Shown here piece by piece: positions 26,320 to 34,718 of a stretch of 64,000 nt of DNA (positions are counted from its first letter, which is position 1; every line of letters begins with the position of its first letter). The notes beneath the pieces were generated by a model. The model ran no database searches. It was given only the letters and a program-made list of their open reading frames with translations, and was not told the origin of the DNA. Both the position numbers and the translations under genes were made by a program. The DNA lies in assembly GCF_013407935.1 (NCBI RefSeq), contig NZ_JACBZU010000002.1:434001-498000 (forward strand), given 5' to 3'. The stretch is from Allomuricauda sp. ARW1Y1. GTDB lineage: Bacteria; Bacteroidota; Bacteroidia; Flavobacteriales; Flavobacteriaceae.

Positions 26320-27618
26320 ATGAAAAAAATAATCTTAATCATAACATTAGTTTTTGGGGTCACATTGAACGCACAGCAGACCCCTGCCCCTCCTCAATCC
26401 GAGCAAGTTGCCATTATTGGTGCAACGGCCCATATTGGTAACGGAGAGGTCATAGAGAATTGTACCATTATTTTTAATGATGGAAAGATTACCGCCATCG
26501 GTGCCGGTTTAACGGCGCCCACAGAAGGCACCACGATCAATGCCGAAGGCAAACACGTGTATCCAGGATTTATCGCACCCTCCAAATCATTGGGATTGGT
26601 AGAGGTTGACGCGGTGAGAGCTAGTGACGATCAGGACGAAATCGGGGAAATGATTCCCCATGTTCGTAGTTTGATTGCCTACAATGCGGAATCCAAAGTA
26701 GTGGAAAGTATGCGTCCCAATGGTGTTCTCATAGGACAAATCACTCCTCAGGGCGGTACCATTTCGGGAACCTCCAGCATTGTACAGTTTGATGCATGGA
26801 ACTGGGAGGATGCAGCTTTAAAAACAGATGATGGCATTCACATGAACTGGCCCAATTTCTTTAGAAGGGGTCGTTGGTGGGCCGGCGAGGAAAGAGGCTT
26901 TATTCCTAATAAGGAATATGCCAAGGAAATGGATGATATCAAAATGTTTTTCCAGAATTCCATCGCCTACGGAAAAACCGGAGCGGGTGATAAAAATTTG
27001 CCCTTTGCGGCCATGCAAGGACTTTTTGATGGGTCCCAACGTCTCTTTATCCATGCCGATGGCGAAAAGGAAATGACCGATGCCGTTACGCTAGCCAAGA
27101 ACATGGGCGTGAAAAATGTGGTCATAGTGGGCGGTTACCGCGCCAATAAAATCGCTGGATTCCTAAAGGAACACAACATTCCAGTTTTGGTTAACGTAAC
27201 CCACTCTTTGCCCGAGTTTGATGATGATGATTACGATTTGACCTATAAATTGCCTAAGTTATTGGTGGATGCCGGATTATTGGTGGCCATTCAGAATGAG
27301 GACATGGCCAATTTCCAAACCCGAAACATGGCATTTTACGCAGGCCAGACCGTAGCACAGGGATTGGACAAAGAAACCGCTTTACAATTGATCACGGGCA
27401 ATACCGCAAAAATTTTGGGTATTGACGATATGTACGGAACCTTGGAAGAAGGGAAAAGCGCCACTTTGTTAATCTCCGAAGGAGATGCTTTGGACATGCG
27501 CACCAACAAACTCTCCAAGGCCTATATTGATGGCAGGGACATTTCGTTGGAAACCCACCAGACCGAACTTTGGAAACGGTATATGGGAAAATATGAAAGA
27601 CAACAGGAGGGCCAATAG
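26320..27618 (+). CDS. Amidohydrolase-like protein lacking the HxH metal motif
   Basis: 432-residue secreted protein (signal peptide ...LNAQQ) with the outer layout of an amidohydrolase: NCTIIFNDGKITAIGAGL, HVYPGFI and the C-terminal LITGNTAKILGIDDMYGTLEEGKSATLLI. Residues 84-92 read FIAPSKSLG instead of F-x-D-x-H-x-H. No later His pair or metal-bridging Lys stands out, so this looks like a pseudoenzyme. Being 10 nt downstream of the two-domain amidohydrolase suggests it partners with that protein in a complex (inference). Confidence 0.88.
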   Translation: MKKIILIITLVFGVTLNAQQTPAPPQSEQVAIIGATAHIGNGEVIENCTIIFNDGKITAIGAGLTAPTEGTTINAEGKHVYPGFIAPSKSLGLVEVDAVRASDDQDEIGEMIPHVRSLIAYNAESKVVESMRPNGVLIGQITPQGGTISGTSSIVQFDAWNWEDAALKTDDGIHMNWPNFFRRGRWWAGEERGFIPNKEYAKEMDDIKMFFQNSIAYGKTGAGDKNLPFAAMQGLFDGSQRLFIHADGEKEMTDAVTLAKNMGVKNVVIVGGYRANKIAGFLKEHNIPVLVNVTHSLPEFDDDDYDLTYKLPKLLVDAGLLVAIQNEDMANFQTRNMAFYAGQTVAQGLDKETALQLITGNTAKILGIDDMYGTLEEGKSATLLISEGDALDMRTNKLSKAYIDGRDISLETHQTELWKRYMGKYERQQEGQ

Positions 27619-27631
27619 GTCTCGAAAATAG

Positions 27632-27662
27632 AAAAGGCGCCCACTGGAGCGCCTTTTTTTTG
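27632..27662. terminator. Bidirectional terminator between the amidohydrolases and the DUF6503 gene
   Basis: AAAAGGCGC, an 8-nt loop and GCGCC followed by a T-run on the plus strand; the A-run on the left serves the convergent minus-strand gene. Confidence 0.8.
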
Positions 27663-27678
27663 TTTTTCATGTTCCCTA

Positions 27679-28488
27679 TTAATTCATCTGGATGGTTACA
27701 TACTCCCCTGCTTCAGGTTTGGCATAAAACACATCAGGTTTTGATTTACCATCAAGTGTAACCTCCTCAAAGGTCACGGAATTAACAGGTTCCAATATAG
27801 TTCTACCCTCGTACTTGTGCCAGGTGATGGTCTTTGGCAGCATTAAGCCATTAACCTCTTGCCAATCACCATAATTGATCCATTTCACATTGTCGGAGCT
27901 TTCTCCTGAGCGGTACGTCACCGTGTACCCCAGCCAAGCCATTTGATGGGATTCGGGGTCAAAATGAATGAAATATTCGTCCTTGGACGATGCCCCTACT
28001 CCAGATTCATAGGCTATTTGGATTCCAGGGTATTTCTTTCCTTCATATTCCAAATCGGGTGTGGCAGAATATACGATACCATCATCGGCCAACACAAAGG
28101 GCATGGCATAAAAGTAGAACATCAAATTATGGTAAAACCCAACATCACCTTCGTACTTTCCACTACCATTCATGAGCCAAGCCTGTTCCCCATCAAAACC
28201 CATTGAAAATTGTTCGGTATCGATTCTGTCCTGTCTGGACCAAAGGTCAATGGTATGGGTTTCTGGCATATTAGGCTTTGGAATCACGTAAGATAGGGTT
28301 CGTTGTGCTTTCCACTGTGTCAAGCCACCATGGGCCTCAAACACCTTTGCGAGTGCATCGGGATAAACAGTTTCACTTTTCATACTCTCCTGAACCTCGG
28401 TTACAGGAGCTTCGTTTGTTTCGTTTTTAGCTTCTTGTTTGCAGGCAACAAGGCCCAACAAAAACAAAAAAACAGTTAATTTGTTCAT
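27679..28488 (-). CDS. DUF6503-family lipoprotein
   Basis: 269-residue lipoprotein (LLGLVACKQ, Cys16). After a Glu/Thr-rich linker the domain contains AKVFEAHGGLTQWKAQRTLSY, DRIDTEQFSMGFDGEQAWL and FDPESHQMAWLGYTVTYRSGE. This is a beta-rich LolA/LppX-like pattern often found in predicted outer-membrane lipoprotein-sorting-like proteins of Bacteroidota. The family carries the DUF6503 name; its role is unknown. It is a single gene ending at a shared terminator and divergent from the rRNA methyltransferase gene. Confidence 0.85.
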   Translation of the reverse strand: MNKLTVFLFLLGLVACKQEAKNETNEAPVTEVQESMKSETVYPDALAKVFEAHGGLTQWKAQRTLSYVIPKPNMPETHTIDLWSRQDRIDTEQFSMGFDGEQAWLMNGSGKYEGDVGFYHNLMFYFYAMPFVLADDGIVYSATPDLEYEGKKYPGIQIAYESGVGASSKDEYFIHFDPESHQMAWLGYTVTYRSGESSDNVKWINYGDWQEVNGLMLPKTITWHKYEGRTILEPVNSVTFEEVTLDGKSKPDVFYAKPEAGEYVTIQMN

Positions 28489-28558
28489 GGTCTAGGTTTT
28501 AACACTTGGTCGAAAACCCCTTTCAATAATTACAGGAATGGCTATTTTTACCATGCCT

Positions 28559-29359
28559 ATGGAAGCCAAAGTAATCAGTAGTGCCCAAAATCCGTTGATT
28601 AAAAAAATCCTACTGCTCAAGGAGAAATCCCGCGAACGCAGAAAGAATGGGCTTTTTGTCGTGGAAGGTCAGCGCGAAATCGAATTGGCCCTAAAAGGAG
28701 GTTACCGATTGCAAACCCTTCTTTTTTGTCCAGAAATTATGGGTTCCGCTTCGATTGGGACATTTACTGCCCAATCACACCCAGAAATGGTACAGGTTTC
28801 CGAAAGTGTTTACGGCAAAATCGCACATCGGGCTACTACGGAAGGCCTTCTGGGTATCATGGAATCCAAAGATCATGGATTGGAGCACATTTCCTTTTCC
28901 AATACATCACCTTTGGTGTTGGTTGCCGAAGCTCCCGAAAAGCCTGGCAATATTGGCGCCCTGCTGCGAACTGCCGATGCGGCCGCCGTAGATGCCGTTT
29001 TGATTGCAAATCCCAAATCCGACCTATATAGTCCGAACATTATCCGTTCCAGCGTGGGTTGTCTGTTTACCAACCAAATTGGCGTAGGAACCACGGACGA
29101 GATCATTGCTTTTTTACAAACCAACCAAATCAAAATTTACTGTGCTGCCTTAACCGCTTCCAAAAATTATGTGGACTGTGATTTTAAAGCCGCTTCGGCC
29201 CTGGTGATGGGTACCGAGGCTACTGGATTGACCGAAAAATGGCTTCAAAATTCCGACCAAAACATCATTATACCGATGCAAGGAGAAATAGACTCCATGA
29301 ATGTTTCGGTATCCGCTGCAATACTTATATTTGAGGCGAAGCGCCAGCGCGGATTTTAA
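28559..29359 (+). CDS. TrmH/SpoU-family RNA 2'-O-methyltransferase
   Basis: 266 residues from the chosen ATG (MEAKVISSAQNPLIKKILLL). ATGs 7 and 2 codons upstream are possible, but the conserved region begins after this one. The N-terminal RNA-binding domain is followed by the SPOUT knot with AEAPEKPGNIGALLRTADAAAVDAV, LVMGTEATGLTEKWL and IPMQGEIDSMNVSVSAAILIFEA. These enzymes methylate 2'-OH of tRNA or 23S rRNA; the exact target cannot be assigned. It precedes the M48 peptidase by 3 nt. Confidence 0.93.
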   Translation: MEAKVISSAQNPLIKKILLLKEKSRERRKNGLFVVEGQREIELALKGGYRLQTLLFCPEIMGSASIGTFTAQSHPEMVQVSESVYGKIAHRATTEGLLGIMESKDHGLEHISFSNTSPLVLVAEAPEKPGNIGALLRTADAAAVDAVLIANPKSDLYSPNIIRSSVGCLFTNQIGVGTTDEIIAFLQTNQIKIYCAALTASKNYVDCDFKAASALVMGTEATGLTEKWLQNSDQNIIIPMQGEIDSMNVSVSAAILIFEAKRQRGF

Positions 29360-29362
29360 GCT

Positions 29363-30595
29363 ATGGAAAAAAACTTGCTCTTTTATGTCATCCTGGCCAT
29401 CCTTGTGGTCCAATATCTGGCTCACCAGTATTTGGAGTACTTGAACGCCAAGCGTTTCAAATCGACCGTACCTCCTGAACTGGCCGATGTTTTTGATGAA
29501 TCTGAATATCAAAAATCCCAACAATATAAACGGACCAATTATAAGTTTGGAGTAATTTCTGATGGTTTTTCCTTGATCTTGACCATCTGCTTTCTGGTTT
29601 TTGGAGGTTTCGAGTGGGTAGATCAATTCACACGTTCCATCACCGAAGACCCGATTCCCATGGCATTGATTTTCTTCGGGATCATTATGCTGGGAAGTGC
29701 TCTTTTGGGCCTACCGTTTTCCTATTACAGAACATTTGTGATCGAAGAGGAATATGGGTTCAACAAAACCAGTCCATCCACCTTTTTCTCGGATAAACTA
29801 AAAGGAGGCATCCTCACGGTTATTCTTGGAGGTGGTATTTTGACATTGTTCATGTTGTTTTATCAATCCACAGGACCCTATTTTTGGATCTATGCGTGGA
29901 TAGCCGTTGGTATTTTCATCCTGTTCATCAATTTGTTTTACAGTCGATTGATCGTGCCCCTGTTCAATAAACAAACGCCCTTGGAAGACGGAAGTCTTAA
30001 AAGCGCCATCGAAAATTATGCCCAGAAAGTGGGGTTTGAGCTTCAAAATATCTTTGTTATCGATGGTTCCAAGCGCTCCACTAAAGCGAATGCCTATTTT
30101 TCTGGTTTCGGAAAAGAAAAACGAATTACCTTGTTCGATACCCTGATCCAAGATTTGAGCGAGGATGAAATTGTGGCCGTTTTGGCGCACGAGGTCGGAC
30201 ACTACAAACGCAACCACATCATTGTCAACCTGATCGTCTCCTTATTGACGACAGGACTTACCCTTTACATTCTATCATTGTTCATCAACCACCCCGAAAT
30301 CTCATTGGCCATTGGGGTATCCACTCCTAGTTTCCATGCCGCATTGGTTGGGTTTGCATTGTTGTACAGTCCCATATCGGAACTTACGGGATTGCTCATG
30401 AACTATGTGTCGAGAAAATTTGAATTTCAGGCTGATGACTTCGCGAAGACTACCTTTGCTTCGCAACCGTTGGTATCTTCCTTAAAGAAGTTGTCCAAAA
30501 AGAGCTTGAGCAACCTCACGCCCCACCCCGCTTATGTTTTTGTGCACTACTCCCATCCGCCCTTGGTAGAGCGCATCCGAAACCTTAAGGCATAG
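29363..30595 (+). CDS. M48-family CAAX-type zinc metallopeptidase
   Basis: 410-residue integral membrane peptidase related to Ste24/CAAX prenyl protease 1. The zinc motif HEVGH is at residues 276-280 (AHEVGHYKRNH), and the third ligand lies in RKFEFQADDFA. About six or seven hydrophobic segments surround it. In bacteria, M48 enzymes are used for envelope quality control rather than prenyl-protein processing. The gene follows the RNA methyltransferase without a gap for a promoter, so it is probably co-transcribed. Confidence 0.93.
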   Translation: MEKNLLFYVILAILVVQYLAHQYLEYLNAKRFKSTVPPELADVFDESEYQKSQQYKRTNYKFGVISDGFSLILTICFLVFGGFEWVDQFTRSITEDPIPMALIFFGIIMLGSALLGLPFSYYRTFVIEEEYGFNKTSPSTFFSDKLKGGILTVILGGGILTLFMLFYQSTGPYFWIYAWIAVGIFILFINLFYSRLIVPLFNKQTPLEDGSLKSAIENYAQKVGFELQNIFVIDGSKRSTKANAYFSGFGKEKRITLFDTLIQDLSEDEIVAVLAHEVGHYKRNHIIVNLIVSLLTTGLTLYILSLFINHPEISLAIGVSTPSFHAALVGFALLYSPISELTGLLMNYVSRKFEFQADDFAKTTFASQPLVSSLKKLSKKSLSNLTPHPAYVFVHYSHPPLVERIRNLKA

Positions 30596-30639
30596 ATTTT
30601 GTTGTTTAGATAATAAGATTGTAGTAAATTTAATATACT

Positions 30640-32844
30640 ATGACAGAGGCTGCTATTGAAAAAGAGAACAAGGAGATTGCGAAGCAGTACAAAGAATTGC
30701 TTCGCATAAGCTACCAAACGTTGACGGATGAGGACAAGAAGTTGATTCGGTCAGCCTTTGATGTGGCCGTGGACGCCCATAAGGACCAGCGTCGCAAATC
30801 GGGCGAAGCTTATATTTTTCATCCCATTGCCGTTGCCAAGATCGTTGCTTCGGAAATCGGGCTGGATGCCGTTTCCATTGCTTCCGCACTACTGCACGAT
30901 GTGGTGGAAGACACCCCCTATACCTTAGCGGATATTGAACGAATGTTCGGGGAAACAGTGGCTCGAATTGTTGACGGACTCACCAAAATAGCCCACCTCA
31001 AGAAGGATAAAGACATCAGTCAGCAAGCGGAGAATTTTAGAAAAATGCTGCTGACTCTTCATGATGATGTACGGGTCATCATCATTAAAATTGCAGATCG
31101 TTATCATAACATGCTCACCATGGACTCCATGCCCGAGCACAAACAGGTAAAGATTGCATCGGAGACCTTGTACATTTACGCTCCCTTGGCGCACCGTATT
31201 GGTCTGTACAACATCAAAACGCATCTAGAGGATCTCTCCCTAAAATATACGGAGCCAGAGGTCTATCACGACATACTTGCCAAGATTGAGGATACGGAAG
31301 AAGAAAGTCTGTCATATATCGAGGACTTTTCCAATGTGATCCGCACCTCATTGGACCGCGAGGGACTCAACTATTACATCAAAGGGCGGATGAAGTCCAT
31401 TTTCTCCATCAGAAGGAAAATGAAGGCCCAAAATGTCACTTTTGATGAAGTCTACGACAAGTTTGCCATCCGGATCATCTATAAGTCCGATCGTAAGAAC
31501 GAGAAATTCCTTGCTTGGAAAATCTATTCCATTGTTACGGACCACTTTACCCCCAATCCCATTCGTTTGCGCGATTGGATCACCTCTCCCAAATCCACGG
31601 GCTACGAGGCGCTCCACATCACCGTAATGGGACCCAAGGGGAAATGGGTGGAAGTTCAGATACGCAGTGAGCGTATGCACGAAATCGCGGAAAAAGGATA
31701 TGCCGCCCATTTTAAGTACAAGCATGGCAACCAAAAGGAACAAGGTATAGAGGAATGGTTGAACAAACTGCAGGAAGCGCTGGAAACGGCCAATGGCAAT
31801 GCTGTGGATTTTGTGGAGGAATTCAAACTGAACCTATACGCAAAGGAAATATTTGTATTCACTCCTAAAGGAGACCTAAAATCAATGCCCAAAGGGTCTA
31901 CGGCCCTCGATTTTGCCTTTAATATTCATACAGAAATCGGTATGAAGACCCGTGGAGCCAAGGTCAACGGGAAATTGGTTCCCCTGGGAACAAAATTGAG
32001 GAGTGGGGACCAAGTGGAAATCATCACTTCCGATAGCGCCAAACCTTCACAAAGCTGGTTGGATTATGCCGAAACGGCAAGGGCAAGATCTAAGATCAAA
32101 TCGTCCCTAAGCGAAGAGAAGAAAGAGGTGGCCGAAGAAGGCAAGGAAATCTTGCGCCGCAAGCTCAAGGCCCAAAAAATCAATTTGAACGAGGATACCG
32201 TCAACAAATTGGTGACCTTTTTCAAATTAAAGACCAGTTTGGACCTGTTTTACCGCGTGGGTATCGGCGTTATCGACAATGAAAAATTGAAGGATTTTGC
32301 CTCATCCTATCACAATGCGTTCATCAATTTCTTTAAAAACAGGATTCGAAAAACCCCTGTACCTAAAGATGTTGACAAGAACGAGATTACCACCAAATAC
32401 GACTTGCTCGTGTTTGGCAAGGAAGAAGAAAGGCTCAACTATAAATTGGCGCAATGCTGCAACCCTATTCCCGGGGATGATGTATTCGGTTTTGTAAGTG
32501 TCAACGATGGGATCAAAGTGCACAAAAAAAACTGTCCCAATGCCATTTCGCTGCAATCCAACTATGCATATCGAATTATCAGTGCCAAATGGATAGATTC
32601 ATCCCAAGAAGAATTTTCGGTGGATATACAACTTACCGGTATCGACAATATGGGATTGGTAAAGGACATCACCAAGATCATTTCGGAAAACATGCACGTA
32701 AATATGCGCAACCTTAACTTTAGCGCGGATGGCGGTACATTTAAAGGAAAAATCACTTTGGTCGTGAAAAACAACAACATCCTTAAAAGGCTGATGAACA
32801 ATTTAAAGCAAGTCGAAGGAATCGATAAAGTGACCAGAATTTAA
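30640..32844 (+). CDS. spoT: Bifunctional (p)ppGpp synthetase/hydrolase (Rel/SpoT family)
   Basis: 734-residue stringent-response enzyme. The N-terminal hydrolase has HPIAVAK (H61) and LLHDVVEDT (H86, D87, E90, D91), with a following ADRYHNMLTM. The synthetase domain spans about residues 230-360, with YDKFAIRIIY and STGYEALHITVMGP. A TGS domain (KEIFVFTPKGDLKSMPKGSTALDFAFNIHTEIG) and a zinc-finger-like CCNPIPGDDVFGFVS follow. The C-terminal ACT domain (GIDNMGLVKDITKIISENMHVNM) is regulatory. All hydrolase residues being present argues for a bifunctional enzyme. It stands alone, followed by a Fur-family gene with its own promoter-like box. Confidence 0.96.
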   Translation: MTEAAIEKENKEIAKQYKELLRISYQTLTDEDKKLIRSAFDVAVDAHKDQRRKSGEAYIFHPIAVAKIVASEIGLDAVSIASALLHDVVEDTPYTLADIERMFGETVARIVDGLTKIAHLKKDKDISQQAENFRKMLLTLHDDVRVIIIKIADRYHNMLTMDSMPEHKQVKIASETLYIYAPLAHRIGLYNIKTHLEDLSLKYTEPEVYHDILAKIEDTEEESLSYIEDFSNVIRTSLDREGLNYYIKGRMKSIFSIRRKMKAQNVTFDEVYDKFAIRIIYKSDRKNEKFLAWKIYSIVTDHFTPNPIRLRDWITSPKSTGYEALHITVMGPKGKWVEVQIRSERMHEIAEKGYAAHFKYKHGNQKEQGIEEWLNKLQEALETANGNAVDFVEEFKLNLYAKEIFVFTPKGDLKSMPKGSTALDFAFNIHTEIGMKTRGAKVNGKLVPLGTKLRSGDQVEIITSDSAKPSQSWLDYAETARARSKIKSSLSEEKKEVAEEGKEILRRKLKAQKINLNEDTVNKLVTFFKLKTSLDLFYRVGIGVIDNEKLKDFASSYHNAFINFFKNRIRKTPVPKDVDKNEITTKYDLLVFGKEEERLNYKLAQCCNPIPGDDVFGFVSVNDGIKVHKKNCPNAISLQSNYAYRIISAKWIDSSQEEFSVDIQLTGIDNMGLVKDITKIISENMHVNMRNLNFSADGGTFKGKITLVVKNNNILKRLMNNLKQVEGIDKVTRI

Positions 32845-32854
32845 TTTTTAACTG

Positions 32855-32862
32855 TACCTTTG
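32855..32862 (+). promoter_or_regulatory. -7 element (TACCTTTG) of the Fur-purA unit
   Basis: TACCTTTG ends 23 nt before the ATG of the Fur-family gene. No TTG at the expected spacing. Confidence 0.5.
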
Positions 32863-32885
32863 TGCATTAGCATAGGTAGAAAGCC

Positions 32886-33341
32886 ATGGGAAACAATAAA
32901 AATCAGGAAATTGTAAAAAACGTGTTCACGGCCTATCTTGAGGAAAAAGGACACCGCAAGACCCCTGAACGCTACGCCATTTTACAGGAAATTTACGACA
33001 GTGACGACCATTTTGATGTGGAATCCCTTTACATTAAAATGAAGACCAAAAACTACAGGGTGAGTCGAGCTACACTTTACAATACCATCGAGCTTTTATT
33101 GGAGAGCAAACTGGTCCGTAAACATCAATTTGGCAAAAATCAGGCGCAATACGAAAAATCCTATTTTGATCGCCAGCATGATCATGTTATCCTTACGGAC
33201 ACTGGCGAGGTGGTGGAATTTTGTGATCCTCGCATCCAATCCATCAAAAAAACAATCGAAGAGGTGTTTGATATAAAAATCAACAATCACTCTTTATACT
33301 TCTACGGAACACGAAACAAAGAAAAAAACCTAACTGAATAA
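32886..33341 (+). CDS. Fur-family transcriptional regulator
   Basis: 151-residue ferric-uptake-type regulator. The winged-helix DNA-binding domain holds [26 protein letters not shown] and the recognition segment [15 protein letters not shown]. The dimerisation domain has the regulatory-metal [18 protein letters not shown] region (H98, H100, C113). The two structural-zinc Cys pairs that most Fur proteins carry are missing: only one Cys occurs in the protein. Its targets are unknown; it could be iron, peroxide or zinc responsive. It lies 12 nt before purA, so it is co-transcribed, possibly from the TACCTTTG promoter. Confidence 0.93.
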   Translation: MGNNKNQEIVKNVFTAYLEEKGHRKTPERYAILQEIYDSDDHFDVESLYIKMKTKNYRVSRATLYNTIELLLESKLVRKHQFGKNQAQYEKSYFDRQHDHVILTDTGEVVEFCDPRIQSIKKTIEEVFDIKINNHSLYFYGTRNKEKNLTE

Positions 33342-33353
33342 CCCAAACATTAC

Positions 33354-34622
33354 ATGGTAGATTTATTGCTTGGACTCCAATGGGGAGACGAAGGAAAAGG
33401 AAAAATTGTTGATGTACTGACCAAGGAATACGATATTATCGCCAGATTTCAAGGAGGCCCAAACGCAGGCCATACGCTGGAATTTGATGGCATAAAACAC
33501 GTACTGCACACCATCCCCTCAGGAATATTCCATAAAAATGCCATGAATGTCGTCGGGAACGGCGTGGTAATCGACCCGGTCATCTTCAAAAAAGAGCTGG
33601 ATAATCTGGAAAAGTTCAATATCGATATTGAATCCAAATTGCTGATTTCCCGAAAGGCACATTTAATCTTGCCAACCCACCGCTTGTTGGATGCCGCCTC
33701 CGAAGCTTCCAAAGGAAAGGCCAAAATTGGGTCTACCCTAAAGGGTATTGGCCCCACCTATATGGACAAAACAGGCCGAAACGGAATGCGTGTCGGGGAT
33801 TTGGAATTTGACAATTGGAAGACCAAATACCGAGCCCTTGCCAATAAGCACGAGGCTATGATCGATTTTTACGATGTGGATATTGAATACAACTTGGAAG
33901 AGTTGGAGGCCGAGTTCTGCGAAGGAGTGGAAACCCTGAAAAAACTGACCTTTATCGATAGTGAGGAATACATCTTCAAAGCACAGGCAGAAGGCAAAAA
34001 AATCTTGGCCGAAGGAGCTCAAGGTTCCCTGTTGGATATCGACTTTGGGACTTATCCTTATGTAACTTCCTCCAACACTACGGCCGCTGGTGCATGTACC
34101 GGTTTGGGTGTAGCACCAAACAATATTAAGCGGGTTTTGGGCATCTTCAAGGCTTACACTACGCGTGTGGGCAGCGGACCTTTCCCAACCGAACTTTTTG
34201 ATGAAGATGGGGCCACCATGGCCAAAGTGGGCAACGAATTTGGAGCCACCACAGGAAGACCACGCCGTTGTGGCTGGTTGGATTTGGTCGCACTCAAATA
34301 TGCCGTACAAATCAACGGGGTGACAGAGCTGATGATGATGAAAGCCGATGTACTCAGCGGTTTTGAAACCATTAAAGTGTGTACCGCCTACAAATACAAA
34401 GGGGAAGAAATCCAACATTTACCTTACAATATTGAAGAGGAATACGTAACGCCGATCTACAAGGAAATGAAAGGATGGTCGCAGGATTTGACGAAAATGT
34501 CAAAATCGGAAGATTTGCCCGCCAATTTGAACGACTACATCGCCTTTTTGGAACAACAGTTGAACGTACCCATTAAAATTGTATCCGTAGGTCCGGACAG
34601 GCTCCAGACCATCCACAGATAG
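33354..34622 (+). CDS. purA: Adenylosuccinate synthase
   Basis: Converts IMP, aspartate and GTP to adenylosuccinate in AMP synthesis. The 422-residue product has the P-loop GDEGKGK (residues 11-17) and the catalytic D12. NAGHTL carries the catalytic His region, and STLKGIGPTYMDKTGRNGMR lies further on. TTGRPRRCGWLDLVALKYA and SVGPDRLQTI complete the pattern. It is co-transcribed with the Fur-family gene 12 nt upstream. Confidence 0.97.
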   Translation: MVDLLLGLQWGDEGKGKIVDVLTKEYDIIARFQGGPNAGHTLEFDGIKHVLHTIPSGIFHKNAMNVVGNGVVIDPVIFKKELDNLEKFNIDIESKLLISRKAHLILPTHRLLDAASEASKGKAKIGSTLKGIGPTYMDKTGRNGMRVGDLEFDNWKTKYRALANKHEAMIDFYDVDIEYNLEELEAEFCEGVETLKKLTFIDSEEYIFKAQAEGKKILAEGAQGSLLDIDFGTYPYVTSSNTTAAGACTGLGVAPNNIKRVLGIFKAYTTRVGSGPFPTELFDEDGATMAKVGNEFGATTGRPRRCGWLDLVALKYAVQINGVTELMMMKADVLSGFETIKVCTAYKYKGEEIQHLPYNIEEEYVTPIYKEMKGWSQDLTKMSKSEDLPANLNDYIAFLEQQLNVPIKIVSVGPDRLQTIHR

Positions 34623-34718
34623 GCTTCGGTTTTTTGTTCATTTTTCAGTATCTTTTTTGTCCGATTGAGTTTGGGTAACAACCCTATTTCACCAATTGTA
34701 TCGATAAAAAACTGTACT

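Noticed and set aside
33738..34418. Long antisense reading frame across purA
   Set aside because: Explained by codon bias of the real gene on the other strand; no start context, domain or promoter.
34665..34718. TTG-initiated N-terminal extension of the GH97 protein
   Set aside because: It would place 18 residues before the lipoprotein signal, hiding the lipobox.
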